Source: Flavobacterium sp. 9R
GTDB lineage: Bacteria > Bacteroidota > Bacteroidia > Flavobacteriales > Flavobacteriaceae
Direction: 5' to 3'
Assembly: GCF_902506345.1 (NCBI RefSeq)
Contig: NZ_LR733413.1
Location: 1,097,456 to 1,161,455, forward strand
Length of the DNA: 64,000 nt
The first letter of the stretch is position 1; each line of letters opens with the position of its first letter. Positions 25,531-34,237 of the stretch are shown in pieces. The notes under the pieces were generated by a model. It saw only the letters and a list, made by a program, of their open reading frames with translations, was not told where the DNA came from and did no database searches. The position numbers and the translations under genes are program-made.

Positions 25531-27315
25531 TTAGAAATCGCTAAACTGCAGGTTGCTTAAATTTTTATAAATACCATTATCTATGGCAATCAATTCTTGA
25601 TGGGTTCCTTTTTCGGTAATTTGTCCTTGATCTAAAACCAAAATTTGATCCGCACTACGAATCGTTGATAAACGGTGCGCAATAATGATGCTTGTTCTTC
25701 CTTCCATTAAAATCTCAAGAGCTTCTTGGACTAATTTTTCACTTTCGCTATCTAAAGATGAAGTGGCTTCATCCAAAATCAAAATACTTGGGTTTTTTAG
25801 CAATGCTCTTGCGATAGCAATTCGCTGTCTTTGACCTCCAGAAAGTTTAATTCCTCTTTCTCCGACCACAGTTTCAAATTGTTCTGGGAAACCTTGAATG
25901 AATTGTAGCGCGTTGGCTTGTTTAGCGGCCAACATAATTTCTTCTTCGGTAGCATTGGGTTTACCGTAAGCAATATTTTCTTTAATGGTTCCTCCAAACA
26001 AAATTACATCTTGAGGAACAATGCTCATATTGCCACGTAAAGCTTCCAAATCATAATCCAGCATATTTTTGTTGTCAATGGTAATACTACCTCCTGTAGT
26101 GTCATAAAAGCGCAATAACAAAGAGGCAATAGTAGATTTTCCAGCGCCACTTGGCCCAACAATAGCAATTTTTTGACCTGATAAGGCGGTAAAACTTATT
26201 TCTTTTAAGACTTGAATTTCTTTACGAGAAGGGTAGGTGAAGGCAACATTTTCGAATGATACATCTCCTTTTATTTTTGGAAAATTTTGATTTTCTGTGC
26301 TATTGATTTTTTCTGGAATTTCTTCTAATAATTCAAAAACACGTTCGGTAGCACCAATGGCTTTTTGCATTTGCGCATACAATTCGGCAATGCCACCAGA
26401 GGAAGCACCAACATAACTCGAATAAAGAATAAAGGTGAATAATTCACCAACAGTGATTTCGCCAGCAATGCTTAATTGTACACCATACCAAACTACGGCT
26501 ACTATTGTTCCGAACAAACAAACAATAATAAAAGAAGCAAAATAACCGCGCAATTGTCCACCTTTTATAGCCACTTTTACGACTTCTCTAATTTTTGTAG
26601 TGTAGCGTTCAATTTCATACCATTCGTTGGCAAAGGCTTTTACTATGCTAATGCCTTGCATTGTTTCTTCAACTACAACTTGGCTTTCAGCTACTTGATC
26701 TTGAACTTTTTTAGAATATTTACGAATAAATCTACCGAAAAACACTGCAGCAACACCAACTAGCGGAACAACAGAAATCATCATTATAGTCAACTTGATA
26801 TTGATACTAGCCAACATCACAAAACTTCCTATAATCAGAATGAATTGACGCAAAAATTCGGCAATGGTCGTGGTTAGGGTGTCTTGAATTTGACTAATAT
26901 CGTTGCTGATTCGGCTGTTCAATTCGCCTACACGTTTCTGAGAGAAAAAAGACATTGGTAATTTGACCAAATTCTTATACAATGCTAATCTTACATTAGC
27001 CAAAGTATTTTCGGTAAAATTTACGAAAAGTGACAATCTAAAAAAAGAAAAAACAGATTGTAGAATTAGCACTAATCCTAATCCTAATGCAATTTGATTA
27101 GCCAAACCGCTATCTTTTTTATTAACACAGTCTACCAACATTCCCATAAACTTAGGGAAAGCTAGTGCTGTTACACTTGTTAGTAAAAGGAATAATAATC
27201 CGAGGTAAAATTTCCAAGTATTTTTGCCTGCATATTTGAAAATAATTTTGGCTTTGTTTATTGAAGAGGCCGTGATTTTAGCTTTTGGTAAATCGTTTTC
27301 TTTAAATCTTCCCAT
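25531..27315 (-). CDS. MsbA-type ABC exporter (fused membrane and ATPase domains)
   Basis: A 594-residue half-transporter with six transmembrane helices in roughly residues 30-330 and a C-terminal NBD. The NBD shows Walker A GPSGAGKST, signature LSGGQRQRIAIARALL and Walker B ILILDEATSSLDSE, followed by switch His in IIAHRLST. It resembles the lipid A flippase MsbA and multidrug exporters, and the substrate cannot be told from sequence. It has its own promoter at 27334-27363 with ideal -33/-7 spacing. Confidence 0.92.
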   Translation of the reverse strand: MGRFKENDLPKAKITASSINKAKIIFKYAGKNTWKFYLGLLFLLLTSVTALAFPKFMGMLVDCVNKKDSGLANQIALGLGLVLILQSVFSFFRLSLFVNFTENTLANVRLALYKNLVKLPMSFFSQKRVGELNSRISNDISQIQDTLTTTIAEFLRQFILIIGSFVMLASINIKLTIMMISVVPLVGVAAVFFGRFIRKYSKKVQDQVAESQVVVEETMQGISIVKAFANEWYEIERYTTKIREVVKVAIKGGQLRGYFASFIIVCLFGTIVAVVWYGVQLSIAGEITVGELFTFILYSSYVGASSGGIAELYAQMQKAIGATERVFELLEEIPEKINSTENQNFPKIKGDVSFENVAFTYPSRKEIQVLKEISFTALSGQKIAIVGPSGAGKSTIASLLLRFYDTTGGSITIDNKNMLDYDLEALRGNMSIVPQDVILFGGTIKENIAYGKPNATEEEIMLAAKQANALQFIQGFPEQFETVVGERGIKLSGGQRQRIAIARALLKNPSILILDEATSSLDSESEKLVQEALEILMEGRTSIIIAHRLSTIRSADQILVLDQGQITEKGTHQELIAIDNGIYKNLSNLQFSDF

Positions 27316-27333
27316 TGGTTTTTATTTATGTTT

Positions 27334-27363
27334 CAAATGTACCATTCTGAAAATGGAATTCAA
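27334..27363 (-). promoter_or_regulatory. Promoter of the MsbA-type gene
   Basis: On the minus strand TTG (27363-27361) is followed after exactly 19 bases by TACATTTG (27341-27334), matching the Flavobacterium consensus TTG-N17-21-TAnnTTTG. The -7 element lies 19 bases before the ATG at 27315. Confidence 0.7.
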
Positions 27364-27458
27364 AAAAATAATGGACTTACTGTTTAAAACTAAATTGCTG
27401 TACGTGAGGTTTTAATAGAATTAGGTTTGATTTTTTTGATTTTTTTTAAAAAAAAGTC

Positions 27459-27488
27459 TTGCAAATACGAATTCTAGCTGTATATTTG
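27459..27488 (+). promoter_or_regulatory. Promoter of tRNA-Val
   Basis: TTG at 27459-27461, 19 bases, then TATATTTG at 27481-27488. The tRNA begins 12 bases later. This is one of the cleanest promoter matches in the window. Confidence 0.75.
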
Positions 27489-27499
27489 CACACGCAATA

Positions 27500-27574
27500 G
27501 GGCGATTAGCTCAGCTGGTTCAGAGCACCTCGTTTACACCGAGGGGGTCGGGGGTTCGAACCCCTCATCGCCCA
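27500..27574 (+). tRNA. tRNA-Val (anticodon TAC)
   Basis: The 7-bp acceptor stem GGGCGAT/ATCGCCC encloses a D arm, the anticodon arm CCTCG-TTTACAC-CGAGG with anticodon TAC (reads GTA and GTG Val codons), and the T arm GGGGG-TTCGAAC-CCC with a conserved TTCGA. The discriminator base is A at 27574, and CCA is not encoded. A consensus promoter lies immediately upstream and a terminator follows. Confidence 0.97.
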
Positions 27575-27586
27575 CAGATTTTAATA

Positions 27587-27620
27587 AACTCCAAAGTCAA
27601 TAGATTTTGGAGTTTTTTTT
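27587..27620 (+). terminator. Terminator of tRNA-Val
   Basis: AACTCCAAA (27587-27595) pairs with TTTGGAGTT (27606-27614), followed by a T run. Confidence 0.85.
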
Positions 27621-27677
27621 GGAAAGCTCTCAAGTTTCTTGGACTTTACTTTTTATGAAGATCAATAAAATGTTTGC

Positions 27678-28364
27678 TTAGTTTTTTTGAAATCTCTTTT
27701 GGTTGATTGGCTGTACTAAAATTAACTCATTGTGTCTTTCGATTCTTGGGATGGAGTTGATTTTGAATTTAGTGTTTTTAAAACCTTCAATAAATTTTTT
27801 ATTTCTAGTATTGTCGGTTTCGTTAAGTGTCATTGTGTTAAAAAGTATGTAGCCGCCGTCTTTTAAAAGCGATAAAGTTTTGTCTCTAAAATAAGGTTCA
27901 AATAAAAAATTAGGCATTTGAAGATCTTCAAAAACATCAATGATAATCAAATTGTATTGATCTTTGCATTTCAAAACAAAATCGAGAGCATCTTGTATTT
28001 TTATTTCTAGATTAGGAATTTGGTCAAGTTGGAAGTAAGAATTTGCAACTTCAATTATTTCTTTATCAATTTCAACACCTGTAATTTGTCCTTTAAAATC
28101 GATTTCATTAACTAATGTTTTAATTACACTGCCTCCAGCCACACCAAGGACTAAAATAGTATCCATAGATTGAATGGTATTGAAACCAATTTTTCGAAGT
28201 CCTATTCTAAGGATGCGCTGCAAACTACCATAGGAATAGTTTGTGTTTTCAGAATCAATCAGTAGCTCACCATTAGTCCATGTAACTTCAATGCTTTTGC
28301 TAACAGATGATTTCGATTTGTAAATATTTATAGGGATAAGGTAACTAAAAAGTTTTTTTAGCAT
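27678..28364 (-). CDS. Spermidine-synthase-like methyltransferase-fold protein
   Basis: A 228-residue Rossmann-fold protein of the spermidine synthase/methyltransferase superfamily. It shows ILVLGVAGGSVIKTL (motif I), GVEIDKEIIEVAN (the acidic residue binding the cofactor ribose) and an LIIIDVFED segment where the aminopropyltransferase catalytic Asp lies. It is shorter than SpeE (about 285 residues) and lacks most of the N-terminal beta domain, so true aminopropyl transfer is uncertain. It diverges from the PlsC-type gene with overlapping promoters. Its link to the polyamine genes at 37826-40281 is speculative. Confidence 0.8.
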   Translation of the reverse strand: MLKKLFSYLIPINIYKSKSSVSKSIEVTWTNGELLIDSENTNYSYGSLQRILRIGLRKIGFNTIQSMDTILVLGVAGGSVIKTLVNEIDFKGQITGVEIDKEIIEVANSYFQLDQIPNLEIKIQDALDFVLKCKDQYNLIIIDVFEDLQMPNFLFEPYFRDKTLSLLKDGGYILFNTMTLNETDNTRNKKFIEGFKNTKFKINSIPRIERHNELILVQPINQKRFQKN

Positions 28365-28381
28365 TTCAAATTAAATTTATT

Positions 28382-28389
28382 CAAAAATA
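28382..28389 (-). promoter_or_regulatory. -7 promoter element for the spermidine-synthase-like gene
   Basis: The minus strand reads TATTTTTG, 18 bases before the ATG at 28364. CAA at 28413-28415 would give a -33 TTG at 23 bases, slightly long. Confidence 0.45.
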
Positions 28390-28428
28390 CCATTTTAATC
28401 ATTTATTTTGCTCAATATTTATAAAACA

Positions 28429-28980
28429 ATGAAAAAGCAAATTTATAAGTGGATCTTTTTTGACCTAATGGGCTGGAAGATTGTTGGTGGTATCGAAAAT
28501 GAGGTCAAAAAGTGTGTTATGATGGTAATGCCACACACTAGTAATCACGATTTTTATTTAGGTGTTTTTACAAGAGGTATCGTTGGTTTAGAAATGAATT
28601 GGATTGGCAAAAAAGAGCTTTTTACGTTTCCGTTTAATTATTATTTTAGATATATGGGAGGTGAACCCTTAGACAGAAGTGGAGGGTTGAATAAAGTTGA
28701 TGCCATAGCTTCTATATTTAAAAGAAGAGATGAATTTCGTTTAGCGGTTGCTCCAGAAGGAACTCGTAAAAAAGTATCTCAATTGAAAACGGGTTTTTAT
28801 TATATAGCTCTAAAGGCAGGAGTGCCTATTGTTCCAGTAGCATTTGATTTTGGAAAAAAAGAAGTAAATTTAGGGGAACCATTTTTTCCAACTTCTAATT
28901 ATGAAGCTGACTTGAATGAGTTAAAAAAACACTTCGTTGGAGTAGAAGGAAAAATTCCAACAAATGGATATGATTGGTAA
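28429..28980 (+). CDS. PlsC-type 1-acylglycerol-3-phosphate acyltransferase
   Basis: A 183-residue acyltransferase with the catalytic H36-x4-D41 motif in MPHTSNHD, a phosphate-binding MGGEPLDRSGG block and the APEGTRKK motif near residue 107. It transfers acyl chains in phospholipid or aminolipid synthesis at the inner membrane. It is shorter than classical PlsC and closer to small flavobacterial homologues. The ATG at 28429 is chosen; the in-frame TTG at 28408 lies within a TTATTTTG promoter-like stretch. Confidence 0.9.
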   Translation: MKKQIYKWIFFDLMGWKIVGGIENEVKKCVMMVMPHTSNHDFYLGVFTRGIVGLEMNWIGKKELFTFPFNYYFRYMGGEPLDRSGGLNKVDAIASIFKRRDEFRLAVAPEGTRKKVSQLKTGFYYIALKAGVPIVPVAFDFGKKEVNLGEPFFPTSNYEADLNELKKHFVGVEGKIPTNGYDW

Positions 28981-29005
28981 TTAGTTTTTTCTTCTTTTAA
29001 AAACA

Positions 29006-29437
29006 TTAATCTTGTTCGTATACTTTGAAAGAACCATTCTTGTAAAAAAAGATAATTTTTTCAATTTGTTGTTTTGAAGTACTACTTATTGAAAAGTTTG
29101 TCGGTACTTCATTTGTCGCGTTTTCTTCTTGAATTTTAGATTTTTCTTTTTCTGATCCAGAAGGATTGGGTAGAATAGGAGGTGTATGATTTTCTATATT
29201 TGAATTTTGTTCATCAGGAAAACTGCCTTTTCCAATTAGAAGCCAATATAGATTTACCTCCGGAAATTCTTCTACTATTTTTAAAACAAAGTCCAAACTA
29301 GGTTTGTTTCTACCAGAAAGGAGGTGAGACAAACTAGATCTTTGTACGCCAATTCTATCGGCAAAAGTAGCCGCATTCATACTGTAATAGTCAAGGATAT
29401 ATTCTAGTCTTTTAATGAAAATATCTAAGTTTACCAT
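29006..29437 (-). CDS. XRE-family helix-turn-helix regulator
   Basis: A 143-residue DNA-binding protein. The N-terminal HTH_3 domain spans about residues 5-62, with MNAATFADRIGVQRSSLSHL forming the helix-turn-helix and NLYWLLIGKGSFP at its end, similar to phage-repressor-like regulators of Flavobacteriia. The C-terminal part is low in hydrophobicity and rich in Glu, Lys and Ser, with no recognised ligand domain. It is divergent from an M14 peptidase. A TTACA-N2-TGTAA palindrome covers its own -7 element and a second covers the -33 region of the peptidase promoter, so autoregulation and control of the peptidase are plausible. Confidence 0.9.
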   Translation of the reverse strand: MVNLDIFIKRLEYILDYYSMNAATFADRIGVQRSSLSHLLSGRNKPSLDFVLKIVEEFPEVNLYWLLIGKGSFPDEQNSNIENHTPPILPNPSGSEKEKSKIQEENATNEVPTNFSISSTSKQQIEKIIFFYKNGSFKVYEQD

Positions 29438-29464
29438 TGTGAATTATTTTGACAGTATGAGTCT

Positions 29465-29476
29465 TTACAAATGTAA
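29465..29476. promoter_or_regulatory. Candidate operator TTACA-AA-TGTAA
   Basis: A palindrome with 5-bp arms that overlaps the XRE gene's -7 element (29468-29475). A matching palindrome lies at the divergent promoter (29685-29696). Confidence 0.45.
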
Positions 29477-29497
29477 TTAATTGTTCTCATAAAACAA
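29468..29497 (-). promoter_or_regulatory. Promoter of the XRE regulator
   Basis: On the minus strand TTG (29497-29495) is followed after 19 bases by TACATTTG (29475-29468), about 31 bases before the ATG at 29437. This is an ideal match to the Flavobacterium promoter consensus. Confidence 0.7.
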
Positions 29498-29566
29498 ATT
29501 AAGCATATTAATAGTGACTAATAGTTTAATATTTATTAAAATTTTAATTTAGATAATAGTATTTAA

Positions 29567-29601
29567 TAAATTGATTATTTAATATATTAAATTGATTATT
29601 T
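29567..29601. repeat. 14-base direct repeat with 21-base period
   Basis: TAAATTGATTATTT occurs at 29567-29580 and 29588-29601, between the divergent XRE and M14 genes. A period of 21 bp is two helical turns, so both copies face the same side of the DNA. The region is otherwise simple AT-rich sequence. Confidence 0.4.
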
Positions 29602-29684
29602 GTGTATTTTATTGTTCTCTTACGATTTGATGGAAATTGAATAGTTTTAATTGTATGATTGTATTTTAAAAAAAAAATAATAGT

Positions 29685-29696
29685 TTACAATTGTAA
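29685..29696. promoter_or_regulatory. Candidate operator TTACA-AT-TGTAA
   Basis: A perfect 12-bp palindrome that overlaps the -33 TTG (29691-29693) of the M14 peptidase promoter. It shares the same arms as the palindrome on the XRE promoter. Confidence 0.45.
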
Positions 29697-29717
29697 TTTT
29701 AAAGATGTATATTTTTG
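29691..29717 (+). promoter_or_regulatory. Promoter of the M14 peptidase
   Basis: TTG at 29691-29693, 16 bases, then TATTTTTG at 29710-29717, 20 bases before the ATG at 29737. It favours that start over an upstream in-frame codon at 29659. Confidence 0.55.
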
Positions 29718-29736
29718 TAAAACAAAAAATAAAAAT

Positions 29737-30891
29737 ATGGAAGCGTTAGATTTATTCCTCAATTTTAAGGAACAATCGGTACAAGGAAGGTATTTGACTT
29801 TGGAAGCAATTTTGCCAATTCTAAAAAAACATAATACAAATAATCAAGTTAAACACGTAGGCAACTCTGTTCAAGAAAGGCCAATATATAGCTATCAAAT
29901 TGGTACAGGAAAGACAAAAATCTTTTTATGGTCTCAGATGCACGGTAATGAAAGCACGACCACAAAAGCACTTTTGGATTTTATTACTCTTTTGAATAGC
30001 GAAACGGAGTTGGCAAAAATGCTTTTGGAGGCCTTCACTTTTTTGGCTATTCCAATTTTAAATCCTGATGGAGCATATTTGTATACTCGTGAAAATGCCA
30101 ATAAAGTTGATTTAAATAGAGATGCTCAAGACTTGACGCAGCCTGAAAGTTTAGTTTTGAGAGGTGTTTTTGAGGTTTTTCAGCCAGATTATTGTTTTAA
30201 TCTTCATGATCAAAGAACAATTTTTGGAGTTGCTGATTCTGGAAAGCCAGCAACTGTGTCTTTTTTAGCTCCTTCTTATAATGAAGAAAGAGATATTAAT
30301 GCAACAAGACTTGATGCTATTAGAGTTATAAACAATATTAATAGCGTTTTACAAAATTATATTCCAGGGCAAGTGGGGCGTTTTGATGATTCTTTTAATA
30401 TTAATTGTATTGGCGATACGTTTCAAAGTTTGGGTGTTCCGACAATTTTGTTTGAAGCAGGGCATTTTCCTGACGATTATTTACGTGAAGAAACGAGAAA
30501 GTATATCTTCATTTCTTTACTCGTGAGTTTTGCTACACTTTTCGAAAACGATGTAGTTGATAATGAAATAAGTCAATATTTGAATATTCCTCAAAATAAA
30601 GTGGTTTTTTATGATTTTATGTATAAAAATATCAAAATAAATTATGATGGTAATGAAATTATAACGAATTTTGCTGTTCAATATAAGGAAGAATTGATTG
30701 ATGGGAAAGTAAATTTTAAAGCTTACATCGCAGCAATCGATAATTTAGACTCTTATTTTGGTCATTACGAATATGATGCACAAGGTGCTTTGTATTCAGA
30801 CAACCAAGGTAATTTGCCTAAAGTTAATCAAATAGCCGATTTTTCATTGGATGACACGGTTGTTTTTGTTAATGGAATGATTAAAGTTTAA
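29737..30891 (+). CDS. M14-family zinc carboxypeptidase
   Basis: A 384-residue metallopeptidase. Zinc ligands are H69 and E72 in QMHGNES and H157 in NLHDQRT, with DLNRD before the last and the catalytic E240 in LFEAGH. The C-terminal 100 residues form an extra domain found in flavobacterial M14 proteins. No signal peptide is visible from the ATG at 29737, so it may be cytoplasmic, perhaps a murein-peptide or other peptide processing enzyme. It is divergent from an XRE regulator that may control it. Confidence 0.9.
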   Translation: MEALDLFLNFKEQSVQGRYLTLEAILPILKKHNTNNQVKHVGNSVQERPIYSYQIGTGKTKIFLWSQMHGNESTTTKALLDFITLLNSETELAKMLLEAFTFLAIPILNPDGAYLYTRENANKVDLNRDAQDLTQPESLVLRGVFEVFQPDYCFNLHDQRTIFGVADSGKPATVSFLAPSYNEERDINATRLDAIRVINNINSVLQNYIPGQVGRFDDSFNINCIGDTFQSLGVPTILFEAGHFPDDYLREETRKYIFISLLVSFATLFENDVVDNEISQYLNIPQNKVVFYDFMYKNIKINYDGNEIITNFAVQYKEELIDGKVNFKAYIAAIDNLDSYFGHYEYDAQGALYSDNQGNLPKVNQIADFSLDDTVVFVNGMIKV

Positions 30892-30919
30892 TTTTTTTAT
30901 CAAAATATTGATTTTTTCT

Positions 30920-30927
30920 TATATTTG
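30920..30927 (+). promoter_or_regulatory. -7 promoter element for the Lrp/AsnC regulator
   Basis: TATATTTG matches TAnnTTTG, 42 bases before the ATG at 30970. Confidence 0.5.
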
Positions 30928-30969
30928 TAGACATTCTTGCCTTAAAACAGTAATATTAATTAAAGAATT

Positions 30970-31449
30970 ATGAGTAAATTTCGTTTGGATGAAGTAGATC
31001 ATCAAATTTTAGATATGTTGATTGACAACACAAGAGTTCCTTTCACCGATATCGCAAAAAAATTATTAATTTCTGCAGGTACAGTACATGTAAGAGTTAA
31101 AAAAATGGAAGATGCTGGTATTATCATGGGATCTTCTTTGGTATTGGATTATGATAAATTGGGTTACTCATTTATCGCTTATGTTGGTGTATTTTTAAAT
31201 AATACTTCTCAAACTAAATTTGTTTTAGAGCGTATTAATGAAATCCCATTTGTAACGGTAGCTTCTGTAACTACGGGTAAATTTAATATTTTTTGCAAGA
31301 TTAGAGCAAAAGATACTAAACACGCAAAAGATGTTATCTTCATGATTGATGATATCGATGGTGTATACAGAACAGAAACAATGATTTCATTAGAAGAAAG
31401 TATCAATGATAAGAAGCGTTTAATGCATACCATCTTTAAGGAGATGTAA
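30970..31449 (+). CDS. Lrp/AsnC-family transcriptional regulator
   Basis: A 159-residue regulator. The N-terminal winged HTH (FRLDEVDHQILDMLIDNTRV..FTDIAKKLLISAGTVHVRVKKME) is followed by a C-terminal RAM domain (about residues 68-145) that binds amino acids or other small effectors and forms octamers. It has its own -7 promoter element and a terminator, so it is monocistronic. The target genes are unknown; the adjacent M14 peptidase and PEP carboxylase are possible but unproven. Confidence 0.92.
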   Translation: MSKFRLDEVDHQILDMLIDNTRVPFTDIAKKLLISAGTVHVRVKKMEDAGIIMGSSLVLDYDKLGYSFIAYVGVFLNNTSQTKFVLERINEIPFVTVASVTTGKFNIFCKIRAKDTKHAKDVIFMIDDIDGVYRTETMISLEESINDKKRLMHTIFKEM

Positions 31450-31475
31450 TGACTTGATTGCTATATTTTTAATAT

Positions 31476-31505
31476 AACCTCAAGTTGATTCTTGGGGTTT
31501 TTTTA
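31476..31505 (+). terminator. Terminator of the Lrp/AsnC gene
   Basis: AACCTCAAG pairs with CTTGGGGTT (one G-T pair) around a TTGATT loop, followed by seven T residues. Confidence 0.8.
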
Positions 31506-31641
31506 TGAAAAAATAATTTAAACGAATCAAAATAGCCGCTTACTGTTACATTAGTAGCTGATAATGATTTTTGATGTTATATTTTTATTTTTTTCACCAT
31601 ACAAACCAACTATTAAGCCAAAATAAACAACTAAATTAATT

Positions 31642-34227
31642 ATGTATACCCTCCCAAAAATTGAACGATTCAATAGAGATGTTTTGTCTAAATATCATAT
31701 ATATAATAGTGTTTTTATAACATTACCTTTTGATTCTGTGGACAACACTGGAGTTTTACTTCCTTTGTTTACAGATATTTGTGAAAAAGGTTTCAAGAAA
31801 CAACAAACTCCAAAAGAAATTGTAGATTTTTTCTCTGCTAAATATTTAAACAACGCTACAGAGGATGAAGCTATCGATTTAATGTTTCGTTTCATTCAGT
31901 ATATAGAGAGACAAATTGTACTGTTTGATGCAATTGAAGATGCAGCTTTTTCTTCAGTAAATAATATGGAAGGAAGGGGTTCATTGCGTGATATTAAGGA
32001 GAAAACAGATGCTAAAAACAAGCAAAAAGAACTAATTGCTTTTTTAGAAAACTTTAATGTACGTACTGTATTGACAGCTCACCCTACACAGTTCTATCCA
32101 GGTCCTGTTTTGGGAATAATTAATGATTTAACAGCTGCAATTAGAGAAAATGATCTTATTCAAATTAAGCAGTTATTAGCGCAACTAGGTAAAACACCAT
32201 TTATTCAAAACGAAAAGCCTAATCCGTTTGATGAAGCAATTAGTTTGATTTGGTATCTAGAAAATGTGTTTTATAATACATCTGGAGAGATGATTCATTA
32301 TTTAGAAAAAAATGTCTTTGATGGAACGACTATTCAAAATCCATTAATAAAACTTGGTTTTTGGCCAGGAGGAGATAGAGATGGAAATCCATTTGTTACT
32401 ACTGAAATTACTATTAAAGTAGCTGAGCGTTTAAGAACTTCAATTTTAAAGTGCTACTATTTTGAAATTAGAAATTTAAAACGAAAACTTACTTTCTCTG
32501 GAGTTGATGTGTTGATTTCTGAATTAGAGCAAAAATTATATCGTTCTGTTTTTTATTCCAAAGGGGAAATTTTTATCACTTTAGAAGAATTCAAGGAGCA
32601 AATACATAAAATCAAAACCATCATTATTGAACAACATCAATCATTGTATTTAGATGATTTGGAAGCCTTATTGATACGTGTAAATTTATTCGGATTTCAT
32701 TTCGCCACTTTAGATATTAGACAAAACAGCAAAATACATGATGCAGTTTTTAAAGATGTCGTGAATTTTTATTTAAAGTCAAATACTGAAGTTTTTCCTG
32801 ATAACTATTTTACTCTTTCTGAGCAGGAAAAATTTGAAGTACTTGAAAATGTTAGTGGTGATTTAGATCCAAATGTTTTTGATAATGTCATCACAAGACA
32901 AACATTAGAATCAATACAAGCTGTGAAAACTATTCAAGTAAACAATGGAGAATTTGGTGCCAATCGATATATTATTAGTAATAACGAAAGTGCATTGAAT
33001 GTTCTAGAAACATTTGCTTTGATAAAATTAAGCAATTGGGAAGAAGCAACTATTGATATTATTCCGCTTTTTGAGTCTGTTGACGATTTGCAACATGCTC
33101 ATGAAATTATGGAGAAATTATACACCAATGCCTCTTATGCTGCACATTTAAAACGAAGAGGAAACAAGCAAACCATAATGTTAGGCTTTTCTGATGGAAC
33201 AAAAGATGGTGGTTATTTAATGGCGAATTGGAGTATTTATAAAGCAAAAGAAGCCCTTACTGAAATCTCCAGAAAATATGATGTTCAGGCTATATTTTTT
33301 GATGGTAGAGGTGGACCTCCTGCTCGTGGTGGTGGAAAAACGCATAAGTTTTATGCTTCGTTAGGTCCTCAAATTGAAAATAAAGAAATCCAGATTACGA
33401 TTCAAGGGCAAACCATTAGCTCAAATTTTGGAACCTTAGATTCTTGTCGATATAATTTAGAAAACCTTTTGAGTGCTGGAGTGACCAATCAGGTATTTAA
33501 TAATACCAAAAACAAGTTATCTCAGGAAGATAAAGCAATATTGGATAAAATGTCTGAATTAGGATATGAAAAATACTTGAGTTTTAAGAATCATCCTAAG
33601 TTTATACCGTATTTGGAGCAAATGAGTACTTTAAAATACTATGCAAAAACAAATATTGGAAGTCGTCCTTCTAAGCGAAGCACATCCGAGAATTTAGAAT
33701 TTAGTGACTTGAGAGCAATTCCTTTCGTGGGTTCTTGGAGTCAATTGAAACAAAATGTTCCTGGTTTTTTTGGAGTGGGTACCGCTTTGAAGTATTTCGA
33801 AGATAATAACGAATGGGATAAAGTTAATAATCTATATAAAAATTCATTATTTGTAAAAACATTATTGGAAAATAGTATGATGTCTTTGGCAAAATCATTT
33901 TTTCCTTTAACAGCTTATATGCGAAAAGACCCAGAGTTTGGTGAGTTTTGGCAAATCATTTACGATGAATTTTTAGAAACAAAACGTTTGTTGTTGAAAA
34001 TTGCAGGGCATAAAGACCTTATGGAAAATTATCCTGATGGTAAAGCTTCAATAGATATGAGAGAGCGTATTGTATTGCCGCTCTTAACGATACAGCAATA
34101 TGCTTTATTAAGAATTAACGAATTGAACAAAGCGACTCAACCTAATGATGAACTTATTAAGGTTTATGAAAAAATAGTAACTAGATCTCTTTTCGGAAAT
34201 ACAAACGCGAGTAGAAACTCTGCTTAA
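31642..34227 (+). CDS. ppc: Phosphoenolpyruvate carboxylase
   Basis: An 861-residue enzyme that carboxylates PEP with bicarbonate to oxaloacetate, replenishing the TCA cycle. The catalytic His H147 is in LTAHPTQ, and the mobile glycine loop FDGRGGPPARGGG begins at residue 554. The length is slightly below the usual 880-960, in keeping with shorter Bacteroidota forms. A DinB-like gene begins 10 bases after the stop. Confidence 0.95.
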   Translation: MYTLPKIERFNRDVLSKYHIYNSVFITLPFDSVDNTGVLLPLFTDICEKGFKKQQTPKEIVDFFSAKYLNNATEDEAIDLMFRFIQYIERQIVLFDAIEDAAFSSVNNMEGRGSLRDIKEKTDAKNKQKELIAFLENFNVRTVLTAHPTQFYPGPVLGIINDLTAAIRENDLIQIKQLLAQLGKTPFIQNEKPNPFDEAISLIWYLENVFYNTSGEMIHYLEKNVFDGTTIQNPLIKLGFWPGGDRDGNPFVTTEITIKVAERLRTSILKCYYFEIRNLKRKLTFSGVDVLISELEQKLYRSVFYSKGEIFITLEEFKEQIHKIKTIIIEQHQSLYLDDLEALLIRVNLFGFHFATLDIRQNSKIHDAVFKDVVNFYLKSNTEVFPDNYFTLSEQEKFEVLENVSGDLDPNVFDNVITRQTLESIQAVKTIQVNNGEFGANRYIISNNESALNVLETFALIKLSNWEEATIDIIPLFESVDDLQHAHEIMEKLYTNASYAAHLKRRGNKQTIMLGFSDGTKDGGYLMANWSIYKAKEALTEISRKYDVQAIFFDGRGGPPARGGGKTHKFYASLGPQIENKEIQITIQGQTISSNFGTLDSCRYNLENLLSAGVTNQVFNNTKNKLSQEDKAILDKMSELGYEKYLSFKNHPKFIPYLEQMSTLKYYAKTNIGSRPSKRSTSENLEFSDLRAIPFVGSWSQLKQNVPGFFGVGTALKYFEDNNEWDKVNNLYKNSLFVKTLLENSMMSLAKSFFPLTAYMRKDPEFGEFWQIIYDEFLETKRLLLKIAGHKDLMENYPDGKASIDMRERIVLPLLTIQQYALLRINELNKATQPNDELIKVYEKIVTRSLFGNTNASRNSA

Positions 34228-34237
34228 TTTTTTAATT

